6,986 nucleotides of DNA from Candidatus Sabulitectum sp. (GTDB lineage: Bacteria; Fermentibacterota; Fermentibacteria; Fermentibacterales; JCC-6), in contig JAOZLN010000133.1 of NCBI GenBank assembly GCA_029934845.1, positions 1 to 6,986 on the forward strand, written 5' to 3'. Within the stretch, counting starts at the first letter, position 1. Every line of letters starts with the position of its first letter. A program made the position numbers and the translations under genes. The notes beneath the pieces are model-generated. The model had not been told where the DNA came from. It worked only from the letters and a program-made list of their open reading frames with translations, and searched no databases. Positions 1 to 6,232 of the stretch are shown here, piece by piece.

Positions 1-293
1 ATCTGATCCGAGGTCCATTCAAAAAAATCAGCTGCAATATTCCTCCAGTGCGGGTTCTCATACTGTTCCCCGGTATTGCTGCGCCGCCTTGCAACGGCTC
101 TGTCGCAGTTTCCCTGAACAGATTCAATATCACTGTTCTGAACAAAACTGATCACCTCTGATGGCACCGGGCCATAGTGAACCAGATCGCCAAGATTCAC
201 CACAAGGTCGATCTCTCTGCTGTTAAGAGTATCCATGACGGCCTTCAAAGCGGTCAGGTTGCCGTGTATATCGGAAATAAAAGCAATTTTCAA
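1..293 (-). CDS. YfcE/MJ0936-type metallophosphoesterase, N-terminal 97 residues (runs off left edge)
   Basis: Calcineurin-like phosphoesterase, a two-metal enzyme that hydrolyses phosphomono- or phosphodiesters; the substrate cannot be told from sequence. Visible residues cover the N-terminal metal-binding half: SDIHGN (residues 7-12, ligands D8 and H10), NLGDLVHYGP (34-42 region, ligand D36), then GNCD (61-64, ligand N62). The D-x-H, GD and GN(H/C)D order and the YGP that follows GD are typical of the YfcE/MJ0936 subgroup. The later histidine motifs lie beyond the window. The start is read as TTG at 293: the frame begins LKIAFISD, as family members usually do, and AAGGGA lies 8 nt upstream. 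It follows the NamZ-like gene on the same strand after 57 bp and is probably co-transcribed with it. No signal peptide is seen, so it is probably cytoplasmic. The family assignment is firm; the exact start and the substrate are inferred. Confidence 0.88.
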   Translation of the reverse strand, partial: MKIAFISDIHGNLTALKAVMDTLNSREIDLVVNLGDLVHYGPVPSEVISFVQNSDIESVQGNCDRAVARRRSNTGEQYENPHWRNIAADFFEWTSDQ

Positions 294-350
294 AACGAGT
301 TTCCCTTCAATAAAATAAATACAGAGGGAATATACAACAGAGGGCTATGG

Positions 351-1481
351 TCAAAACAAGAACCTTTCCGGCTCATCAACAACATTTCGCACTGTTTCCT
401 TCCATGGACCGGAAGGTGTTACGGCAAGTTTAACAAGATTCTCTTTCTCTCCACCATCTACTGCATGTCGCACCTGGCTGTTACCCGACAAGATATCCAC
501 AGGCTTCTTGTGGTATTCGTATTCATAAGGAGGATCATTCCACATTGTCTCTTCCGCTTTGAAACAGTGGTTAAGAATACCCAGAGCAGCCTTGAATGGT
601 CTGTAAACAGATCTATCCGTCACATGTATCTGTGCCCCTGCACATTTAATTCCTGCATGTTTGTTGAAAGTCGGAATAAAGAAATGAGGTCTGAGTACCG
701 CGCCCTGAAGAAAAGATGAATCATTCAGCTCGCTGCAAAGTCTCCAGGGGTTAAGCCACGGAGCACCAAATATTTCAAAAGGCCTGGTGGTTCCTCTGCC
801 CTCGGAAAGGTTGGTTGCCTCAAGAAGACACATTCCAGGATAAACCAGTGCTGTGTCTAAAGTTGGCATGTTAGGAGAAGGCATCACCCACTGGGATTCT
901 TCTTCCATGGTTAGAATTACAGGCCGGGGCAGACCATCCATTTCGGCAAAAAGCAGAGCCAGCTCTCCTATGGATAGAGCATGCCTGACAGGAATGGGAT
1001 AAAGACCAACGAAGGATGTAAGATCAAGGTCAAGGATCGGACCCTCGACAATTCTTGCACCAAGGGGGTTCGGCCTGTTTACAACTGCAACAGGAATACC
1101 AATTTCTGCACATTTTCTCATAGTCAGAGCCATAGAGTAAATGTAAGTGTAATATCTGCTTCCAATATCCACAAGATCAACAAGAACACAGTCTGCCCCG
1201 GCAAGCATTGCGTCAGTCGGGGTTCGGGTTCTTCCGTACAAGCTGTTCACTGGAACACCAAATCTGCTGTGGATGTAGCCTTCCCACTCGATCATGTTGT
1301 CCTGGGTTTCGCCCCAGTAACCATGCTGGGGCCCCAGGACAGAATGGAGAATTGACTGCTCATGTAGTATCTTAACTGTAGAATTGAATAAACTATCCAC
1401 TGCAGCATAGTGAGACAGAATACACACCCTGCTGCCTGGCAGATTTTCCCGTAAGAATGGTTTTGTGTTCTTCATGGGCAA
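351..1481 (-). CDS. DUF1343 / NamZ-type exo-beta-N-acetylmuramidase homologue
   Basis: 376 residues, full length for DUF1343, the family of Bacillus subtilis NamZ, which releases MurNAc from the non-reducing end of peptidoglycan fragments. Recognisable blocks: GPQHGYWGE (50-58) with QDNM after it, GSRYYTY (107-113), NRPNPLGA (135-142), EGP (146-148), SPNMPT (202-207), YPGMCLLEATN (214-224), SEGRGTT (226-232), PFE and GAPW (234-242), FIPTFNKHAG (268-277) and QIHVTD (284-289). Two points are unusual. There is no signal peptide, whereas NamZ of B. subtilis is secreted, so this protein is probably cytoplasmic. The usual PEHG motif reads PQHG (Q52). Start: TTG at 1479-1481 lies 11 nt from a strong GGAGG (1493-1497); the ATG two codons on (1473-1475) would be 17 nt away, so TTG is favoured. 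Divergent from the DUF6159 gene (48 bp gap). The family is certain; activity on MurNAc is inferred. Confidence 0.92.
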   Translation of the reverse strand: MPMKNTKPFLRENLPGSRVCILSHYAAVDSLFNSTVKILHEQSILHSVLGPQHGYWGETQDNMIEWEGYIHSRFGVPVNSLYGRTRTPTDAMLAGADCVLVDLVDIGSRYYTYIYSMALTMRKCAEIGIPVAVVNRPNPLGARIVEGPILDLDLTSFVGLYPIPVRHALSIGELALLFAEMDGLPRPVILTMEEESQWVMPSPNMPTLDTALVYPGMCLLEATNLSEGRGTTRPFEIFGAPWLNPWRLCSELNDSSFLQGAVLRPHFFIPTFNKHAGIKCAGAQIHVTDRSVYRPFKAALGILNHCFKAEETMWNDPPYEYEYHKKPVDILSGNSQVRHAVDGGEKENLVKLAVTPSGPWKETVRNVVDEPERFLF

Positions 1482-1529
1482 AAAATACGAAACCTCCGGG
1501 TTTTCAGCAATAGAGAAGGTGGTAGAAAT

Positions 1530-2285
1530 ATGAATGTGTTCTCTCAGACTTTTGATGCAGTTCAGAAAAGCTGGAAGATCCTCATGGCCGACAAGGAACT
1601 TGTTCTTTTCCCTGTTCTGTCAGGGATACTCTGCCTGCTGGTAAGCGCCAGTTTTTACTTTCCTGTTTCTGCTGCAGGTGGAGATATCAGCGAGCTCTAC
1701 ATACAGAACCGGACAGGATTTATTGTTCTTGCCTTTCTCTTTTATTTTTTCAACTACTTTTTGATCACTTTCTTCAACTGCGCTGTGATCGCCTGTGCCG
1801 AAATAAGAATGGCTGGAGGAGATCCAACTGTAAGCGACGGGTTTAAAGCCTCATGGTCCGTGGTAACTTACATCGCCGCCTGGGCAATGGTTGAAGCCAC
1901 TGTAGGGCTTGCTCTTAAAATGCTGCAGGGCCGGGGCGGAAGGAAGAATCTTCTTACAGGAAGCCTGGGAACAATGTGGACAATGGCTTCTTTCTTCGTT
2001 GCACCCAGACTGGTTATCGACAGGGTTGACCCGTTCACCGCACTTAAAAGCGCATGGAGTGATGTAAAGGGAAACTGGGGGCATCAACTGATAGGAGGAG
2101 TAAGCTTTGGTCTTCTGGGTTTTCTGGCTTCTCTGCCTGCAGTGATCCTGCTGTTCGCATGGGGATTCTCTAATCCCGCTGCAGTGATCTTTACTCTGGT
2201 ATGGATACTTCTTGTATCACTGCTGGTCTCCACGCTGAAATCGATCTTTCAGGCATCGCTGTACCTGAGTATGAGAGATGATTAG
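1530..2285 (+). CDS. DUF6159-type multi-pass membrane protein
   Basis: 251-residue integral membrane protein of unknown function. Hydrophobic stretches at about 25-47, 63-90, 110-130, 145-160, 188-212 and 216-236 suggest six membrane segments. It opens with a short amphipathic stretch containing SWKILMADKELVLFP (14-28), carries FFVAPRLVIDRVDP (155-168) and ALKSAWSDVKGNWG (171-184), and ends in a short polar tail. This arrangement, with SW.il..dkEL..fP at the front and a v.P.l..d....AlK.S....k.nWG block before the last two helices, matches my recollection of DUF6159; no role is established for that family. ATG start with a purine-rich GAGAAGGTGG (1513-1522) upstream. Divergent from the NamZ-like gene with only 48 bp between starts; I see no clear -10/-35 pair there. 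Its stop is one base from the stop of the convergent phosphodiesterase-like gene. The gene is certain, the family name probable. Confidence 0.85.
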   Translation: MNVFSQTFDAVQKSWKILMADKELVLFPVLSGILCLLVSASFYFPVSAAGGDISELYIQNRTGFIVLAFLFYFFNYFLITFFNCAVIACAEIRMAGGDPTVSDGFKASWSVVTYIAAWAMVEATVGLALKMLQGRGGRKNLLTGSLGTMWTMASFFVAPRLVIDRVDPFTALKSAWSDVKGNWGHQLIGGVSFGLLGFLASLPAVILLFAWGFSNPAAVIFTLVWILLVSLLVSTLKSIFQASLYLSMRDD

Positions 2286-2286
2286 G

Positions 2287-3051
2287 TCAGATAAACTTTA
2301 TCCTGTATCCCGATTTTAGAAAAATGGTCTGTTTTCCCGGTAGATCAAGCTCTGCAATTATTTCATCGGCAAACCAGGGCTTCATGTGAAATACATGAAC
2401 AGGAATATCTGCGCATCCAAGTTTGTTCAATTCGTCTGCAGCAAGCGAAGGACACAGATGATCAGAAGCCATTGCTATATCGCGTTTTGAGTTCGGGAAT
2501 GACACTTCAATAACCACGGCAATAAGCTCTCCCTGCTTGTTTGCCATTCTCCACAGTTTGTCTGTAGGTCCGGTGTCTCCGGAGTAAACCACAATTCCCG
2601 TAGAGTGCCTGAAAAGGAATCCCCTTGCTCCAGCAGGATGATTAACAGGAACAGCCATGCATTCCACATCTCCCGGAAGAGCTGTCCATACTTCATCCTG
2701 AAGTACACGGTACTCAAGAATAGCTTTGCCCTCTATGCGGATTCTCGAAAAATCAGGCCAGAGAAGGCCATTCATATAGTGCGATTTAACAATGTTGAGA
2801 CATGCTTCGCTACCCATTACAACAAGCGGTCTGGTTCTTCTGGAAACCATTGAGTCAAGTATGAACCCAAGGTCTAAAATGTGATCAAGGTGGGCATGGG
2901 TCAGAAGAACAACATCTACAAGATCAAGCTCAGGCCCGGGGATAAGTGCAGCACATCCTGCATCAATAAGAACCCTTTCTCCCAGTCTCATACACACAAG
3001 CCGGTTGTCAATGTTTTTCGAGCCACTGCTTCCAACTACTTCAATAAACAC
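2287..3051 (-). CDS. MBL-fold hydrolase, class II 3',5'-cyclic-nucleotide phosphodiesterase-like
   Basis: 254-residue metallo-beta-lactamase-fold hydrolase. The metal site is complete: THAHLDH (51-57; H52, H54, D56, H57), H138 in VNHPAG, D159 in YSGDTGPTD, H198 in SDHL and H222 in FHMKP. HAHLDH followed by a hydrophobic run and S, the IEVSFPN block (181-187) and SDHL.P followed by EL all resemble the class II cAMP phosphodiesterases (yeast PDE1, bacterial CpdP). RNase Z or another MBL phosphodiesterase remains possible; the long C-terminal arm expected of RNase Z is not seen. No signal peptide. It starts with GTG at 3049-3051, one base after the alanine racemase stop, and its ribosome-binding site (AAAGGAG, 3057-3063) lies inside the end of the racemase gene, so the two are very probably one translationally coupled operon. 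Fold certain; cyclic-nucleotide substrate is inferred. Confidence 0.87.
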   Translation of the reverse strand: MFIEVVGSSGSKNIDNRLVCMRLGERVLIDAGCAALIPGPELDLVDVVLLTHAHLDHILDLGFILDSMVSRRTRPLVVMGSEACLNIVKSHYMNGLLWPDFSRIRIEGKAILEYRVLQDEVWTALPGDVECMAVPVNHPAGARGFLFRHSTGIVVYSGDTGPTDKLWRMANKQGELIAVVIEVSFPNSKRDIAMASDHLCPSLAADELNKLGCADIPVHVFHMKPWFADEIIAELDLPGKQTIFLKSGYRIKFI

Positions 3052-3052
3052 C

Positions 3053-4198
3053 TTAGGCTCCTTTCGTAACTTTTCTTGGAAGAAGCGGGCTGATACCGGT
3101 AACCACCTCGTAGTTTATTGTATCCATCCATTGGCCCAACATCTCTGCTGTAACCTCTTCACTGCCACTTCTACCCAGAAGAACAACTTCATCCTCTAAA
3201 TGAGCACCGTGAATATCTGTAACGTCCACCATACACAGATTCATGCATACTCGTCCCAGAACAGGTGATCGACTTCCTGCAATAAGCACCCATCCGGTAT
3301 TACCCACAGACCTTCGGTAACCGTCGGCATACCCCACAGGCAGAACAGCGATTCTGGAATTCCTGGTTGTTCTGTGCGTTCCCCCATAGCCAATGTAGCT
3401 TCCAGCAGGAACTTCCTTTATCTGAACGATCCTGGTTTTCCAGGAAAGCACCGGTCGCAGATCAGGCAGCCTGCATTCTGAAGTTTCTGCAGAAAGCCTG
3501 GTTTCTCTGGACGGCCACAAACCGTAAAGACCAATGCCGGTTCTTATCATCGAGAAATGTGTCTTGGAAAAAAGAATAGCCGCGGCTGTACATGCAGTGT
3601 GTATAACCGGAGGGGTCAGGTTTTCTTTCTTAAGATCATCAAGAACCTTTTGGAATGTGTTCAGCTGCATTTCAGCGTACTGATGGCTGAGCGTGTCCTC
3701 AATGTTTGCAAAGTGTGTGTAAATTCCATCAAGAACAGCCCCGGATATCTCTGTGATCTCTCTGGCCATTGGTACAACATCATCAGGAAGAACACCCTGT
3801 CTCCATGTTCCTGTTTCCACTTTGATATGAAGGTGAATCTTCTTTTCCATTCTTGACACCGGAAGCTCTCTGACTGCTTTCAAAGTCTCGAAGTTACAAA
3901 TAATGATTCTAAGATCGGCTTCTCTGGCTTCTTCGATTCGGTGAAGCGGTACATGTCCCAGAAGAAGAACTGGTCGCTTCTCTCCCATGCTCCGGAGTTC
4001 AAGCCCCTCTTCAAGGGAATTAACCGCAAGCCAGTCGGCTGTTGTTAAAAGGGGTAAGATCTCACTGACTCCGTGACCGTAAGCATTGCTTTTAACAACA
4101 GCACAATGAAGCCCGTTGAAATTATTGCTTCTTCTAATCTCGGCCAGATTGTGGTCGGGACTGTGTGCATCAAGTTCCACCCATACTAAACTACTCAT
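3053..4198 (-). CDS. alr: Alanine racemase (PLP-dependent)
   Basis: 381 residues, the usual Alr length. It interconverts L- and D-alanine to supply D-Ala for peptidoglycan. An N-terminal PLP-binding barrel carries VVKSNAYGHG (34-43) with Schiff-base K36 and Y40. R219 in IRTGIGLYG should contact the PLP ring nitrogen, and K126 and R133 sit in KVETGTWRQG at the positions of the carbamylated Lys and its Arg partner. The C-terminal domain holds the second catalytic base Y271 in IGYGGTH, VGYADGYRR (288-296) and GRVCMN (315-320). Two blocks differ from the textbook form: ETGTWRQG for DTGMGRLG, and HTACTAA (200-206) where HxxNSAG is common. All catalytic residues are kept, so activity is expected. 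The ATG at 4196-4198 is the only possible start, because an in-frame TAG lies two codons upstream, and it has no Shine-Dalgarno. First gene of a pair with the phosphodiesterase-like gene downstream. Confidence 0.96.
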   Translation of the reverse strand: MSSLVWVELDAHSPDHNLAEIRRSNNFNGLHCAVVKSNAYGHGVSEILPLLTTADWLAVNSLEEGLELRSMGEKRPVLLLGHVPLHRIEEAREADLRIIICNFETLKAVRELPVSRMEKKIHLHIKVETGTWRQGVLPDDVVPMAREITEISGAVLDGIYTHFANIEDTLSHQYAEMQLNTFQKVLDDLKKENLTPPVIHTACTAAAILFSKTHFSMIRTGIGLYGLWPSRETRLSAETSECRLPDLRPVLSWKTRIVQIKEVPAGSYIGYGGTHRTTRNSRIAVLPVGYADGYRRSVGNTGWVLIAGSRSPVLGRVCMNLCMVDVTDIHGAHLEDEVVLLGRSGSEEVTAEMLGQWMDTINYEVVTGISPLLPRKVTKGA

Positions 4199-4204
4199 GA
4201 GCTA

Positions 4205-4233
4205 AGAATACGCTGACAAAAGACATTATGCAA
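4205..4233 (-). promoter_or_regulatory. Candidate alr promoter, giving a leaderless transcript
   Basis: Read on the minus strand, TTGCAT (4228-4233) and TATTCT (4205-4210) are 17 nt apart, the standard sigma-70 spacing, though each hexamer matches consensus only partly (3 of 6 and 4 of 6). Initiation seven bases downstream of the -10 would fall on the A of the alr start codon at 4198. That would explain why alr has no Shine-Dalgarno sequence. This is an inference from spacing and weak matches only. Confidence 0.3.
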
Positions 4234-4247
4234 GGAACCATATGCAG

Positions 4248-4271
4248 CAGGTTATAATTGGCCATAACATG
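4248..4271. promoter_or_regulatory. Imperfect dyad overlapping the -10 box, possible operator
   Basis: CAGGTTAT (4248-4255) and ATAACATG (4264-4271) are inverted repeats matching at 7 of 8 positions, separated by 8 nt (AATTGGCC). The dyad covers the TATAAT at 4253-4258 and the predicted transcription start of the DUF362 gene, and lies about 50-73 bp before alr. Size and position suit a dimeric repressor site, but no regulator gene is in the window, and an AT-rich dyad of this length can arise by chance. Confidence 0.3.
4253..4258 (+). promoter_or_regulatory. Consensus -10 box (TATAAT) upstream of the DUF362-EamA pair
   Basis: A perfect TATAAT lies 26 nt before the GTG start of the DUF362 gene, the right place for a -10 element with a transcription start near 4265 and a leader of about 20 nt. 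The hexamer 17 nt upstream (GCAAGG, 4230-4235) does not resemble TTGACA, so the promoter would be weak or activator-dependent, or the match is chance. It lies inside the imperfect dyad at 4248-4271. Confidence 0.4.
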
Positions 4272-4284
4272 AAAGGCGGTTGCT

Positions 4285-5358
4285 GTGAACGATGTAAGAT
4301 TTCTTCCAGTGGAAAAGATGGATCCTGCCGGATTCAAAGAGCTTCTTGCTCCTTACCTGTTTTCCAGCCCTGGCAGCAATAATGATCTGACGGCGGTAAA
4401 GATACATCCAGGCGAAGAGGGGAACTCTTCCTACATTCCTGCATCTCTGGTGAAAATGATAATACAGGCGCTTGATCTTCCTGAACGCAGAACCTTTCTA
4501 ACCGACACAACTGTTCTTTACGGTGGAAGAAGAATGACTGCCCCGGACTATGTCTCTCTTGCTTACGATCACGGATTCAGAATGCCTGATCTTCCTCCAT
4601 TTATCGTGGCAGACGGTCTGGCCGGTACAGATGAGTATTCAGTTGATCTTCCGGAACACTGCACGACTGATACTGCAAGACTGGCTTCAATACTGGAAAG
4701 AACCGATAATGCTGTAATGATCAGCCATTTCAAAGGCCACCTGCTGGCGGGGTTCGGAGGGGCAATAAAACACCTTGGAATGGGTTGGGCTGCAAAGGCA
4801 GGAAAACTCTACCAGCATTCATCAGTAATGCCTTATGTGAAAGAAGATAAATGTACGCTTTGCAGAGCATGCATCTCTGTCTGCAGCGCTTCTGCCATAA
4901 AGCAGTATGCAGAAACTGTCCGAATTAATGAATCGCTCTGCACCGGATGCGGAGAATGCATCCAGCGATGTCCCGTGGGAGCAATTCGCATAAGCTGGAA
5001 TCAGGAATCGCATACCTTCATGCAGCGGATGGCTGAATACGCACTGGGCGCTACCATGGCAACAAGGATTCCGGTGTACGTTAATTTCCTTATCAACATC
5101 TCACCGGACTGCGACTGCATGAGGAACGAAAAACCACCAATGGTGGGTGACATCGGCGTGGTTGCATCTTCTGATCCTGTAGCCATAGACCAGGCTTCTC
5201 TTGATCTTGTTACGGCTGCATCTCCTTTGGAAAAGAACGCCTCTTCAGGTCAGGACAAGTTTCTGCATATCAGGCCGGAACGAGACGGAAGGGAACAACT
5301 TGCCATAGGGGAAAAGATCGGTCTTGGAAGCAGAGATTACAGGCTGGTAAAAATTTGA
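4285..5358 (+). CDS. DUF362 protein with two 4Fe-4S ferredoxin motifs
   Basis: 357 residues: a DUF362 domain with a bacterial-type two-cluster ferredoxin insert in the middle. The first cluster motif is CTLCRACISVC (C190, C193, C196, C200), with the expected eighth-type cysteine replaced by S201; the second is CTGCGECIQRCP (C219, C222, C225, C229). DUF362 blocks flank it: NAVMISHFKGH (142-152), GFGGAIKHLGMG (156-167), then PDCDC (274-278; C276 and C278 may bind metal), DIGVVASSDPVAID (289-302) and a short tail. The role of DUF362 proteins is not known; the clusters imply electron transfer or a redox-linked step. No signal peptide, so probably cytoplasmic. GTG start at 4285 with AAAGGCGG (4272-4279) five bases upstream. 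It heads a pair with the EamA transporter, whose start overlaps its stop. The family is clear; the function is unknown. Confidence 0.92.
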   Translation: MNDVRFLPVEKMDPAGFKELLAPYLFSSPGSNNDLTAVKIHPGEEGNSSYIPASLVKMIIQALDLPERRTFLTDTTVLYGGRRMTAPDYVSLAYDHGFRMPDLPPFIVADGLAGTDEYSVDLPEHCTTDTARLASILERTDNAVMISHFKGHLLAGFGGAIKHLGMGWAAKAGKLYQHSSVMPYVKEDKCTLCRACISVCSASAIKQYAETVRINESLCTGCGECIQRCPVGAIRISWNQESHTFMQRMAEYALGATMATRIPVYVNFLINISPDCDCMRNEKPPMVGDIGVVASSDPVAIDQASLDLVTAASPLEKNASSGQDKFLHIRPERDGREQLAIGEKIGLGSRDYRLVKI

Positions 5359-6197
5359 CGAAAGAAACAAAAGCTGCGCTGCTTATGACTGCAGCTGCCT
5401 TCTTCCTTTCTCTTGTTCCACTGGCAGTTAAGCTTGTACCTGCAAACTCGGGAATACCCACGAGCGAAAAACTCGTGGCCAGGGGGATGGTAGCGGTAAT
5501 TGTTACCTTCATACTGATCAGAAAACGGGGAGAATCACTGGTTTCCGGCAAACCATGGCTGCTTTTTCTTAGAAGTTCCCTTGGCACCATAGGAATGGTG
5601 CTTTACTTCGTTGCCCTGGAAAAGCTGCCACTTGCTGACACTGTAACAATTAACAAGCTCAGTCCATTCTTTGTTCTTCTCTTCTCGTGGATCTTTCTGG
5701 GAGAAAAGCTGAAAAAAATACAGATCATCGCCATTTGCACAGCTTTTGCCGGTGTGGCTCTTGTTGCCAATCCCATTGGAATGTCAGTTTCGGGGGCGAT
5801 TCTTCTGGCTCTTGCTTCAGCTGTATTTGCCGGGGCCGCATACACAACCCTGCGAGCCCTCAGAAAATATGATTCCCCCCTGAGGGTAGTATTCTGGTTC
5901 AGCCTTTTCTCGGTGGTGGCTTTTCTGCCAAAAACCATATCAGGCGGTGTGATGCCAACAGGAAACACAATTCTTCCTCTGCTGGGAATCGGTATCGCTG
6001 GTGTTCTGGGGCAGATCCTTATGACTACAGCCTACAGGTTTGCTCCAGGGGCTAAAGTCGCAGTGTACGGGTACTTAAGTGTTGTGTTCTCGGTTATCTG
6101 GCAGGTTTCTGTCTTTAAAGAAATACCGTCAATGATGGTTCTCGGCGGAGCAATTATGGTAATGACAGGTGGCTGGATAAACTACAAATTCAGGTAA
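5355..6197 (+). CDS. EamA/DMT-superfamily transporter
   Basis: 280-residue inner-membrane protein of the drug/metabolite transporter superfamily, with ten predicted membrane segments in two EamA repeats (about 8-140 and 147-279). Typical features are FFLSLVPLAVK in helix 1, a first-repeat ALEKLPLADTV (87-97) leading to SPFFVLLFSWIFLGEKL (103-119), the NP at 139-140 at the repeat boundary, and a second-repeat AYRFAPGAKVAVYGY (226-240). Family members export or import amino acids, nucleotide sugars, drugs or other small molecules; the substrate here is unknown. The TTG start at 5355-5357 overlaps the DUF362 stop (TTGA), with AGGCTGG (5341-5347) seven bases upstream, so translational coupling is likely. 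An ATG at 5385-5387 is an alternative but lacks a ribosome-binding site and would trim the first helix. The pairing suggests that transport and the DUF362 activity share a substrate or condition, but that is speculation. Confidence 0.93.
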   Translation: MTKETKAALLMTAAAFFLSLVPLAVKLVPANSGIPTSEKLVARGMVAVIVTFILIRKRGESLVSGKPWLLFLRSSLGTIGMVLYFVALEKLPLADTVTINKLSPFFVLLFSWIFLGEKLKKIQIIAICTAFAGVALVANPIGMSVSGAILLALASAVFAGAAYTTLRALRKYDSPLRVVFWFSLFSVVAFLPKTISGGVMPTGNTILPLLGIGIAGVLGQILMTTAYRFAPGAKVAVYGYLSVVFSVIWQVSVFKEIPSMMVLGGAIMVMTGGWINYKFR

Positions 6198-6221
6198 AAC
6201 CTCTGCCTGCAGAGGCTTTAC
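6194..6221. terminator. Hairpin between convergent genes, probable two-way terminator
   Basis: CCTCTG (6200-6205) pairs with CAGAGG (6210-6215) around a CCTG loop. After one A/C mismatch the stem extends through GTAAA (6194-6198) with TTTAC (6217-6221), giving an 11-bp stem with one mismatch. It overlaps the EamA stop codon and ends 12 bp before the stop of the minus-strand deiminase gene. The flanking A and T runs are short (TTTA on the plus side, TTTTAC on the minus side), so termination is probable rather than certain in either direction. Confidence 0.55.
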
Positions 6222-6232
6222 CCTTATACCGT

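Noticed and set aside
177..719. Long plus-strand open frame (180 residues)
   Set aside because: It lies opposite the conserved NamZ-like and metallophosphoesterase genes, shows no recognisable motif, and its composition is typical of an antisense shadow.
981..1355. Plus-strand open frame of 124 residues inside the NamZ-like gene
   Set aside because: Antisense to conserved DUF1343 motifs with no protein-like features of its own.
2290..2302. Perfect inverted repeat GATAAA-C-TTTATC just after the DUF6159 stop
   Set aside because: AT-only stem with almost no loop, no T run after it, and it lies in the coding end of the convergent gene, so it is a poor terminator.
4269..4382. Small cysteine-rich frame starting at ATG 4269, overlapping the DUF362 start
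   Set aside because: It has no ribosome-binding site of its own; AAAGGCGG after this ATG fits the GTG at 4285, whose frame encodes a conserved family. The cysteines come from reading the other gene out of frame.
5603..5968. Minus-strand open frame of 121 residues in the EamA gene
   Set aside because: Shadow of a clear membrane-transporter gene; no motif and no ribosome-binding site.
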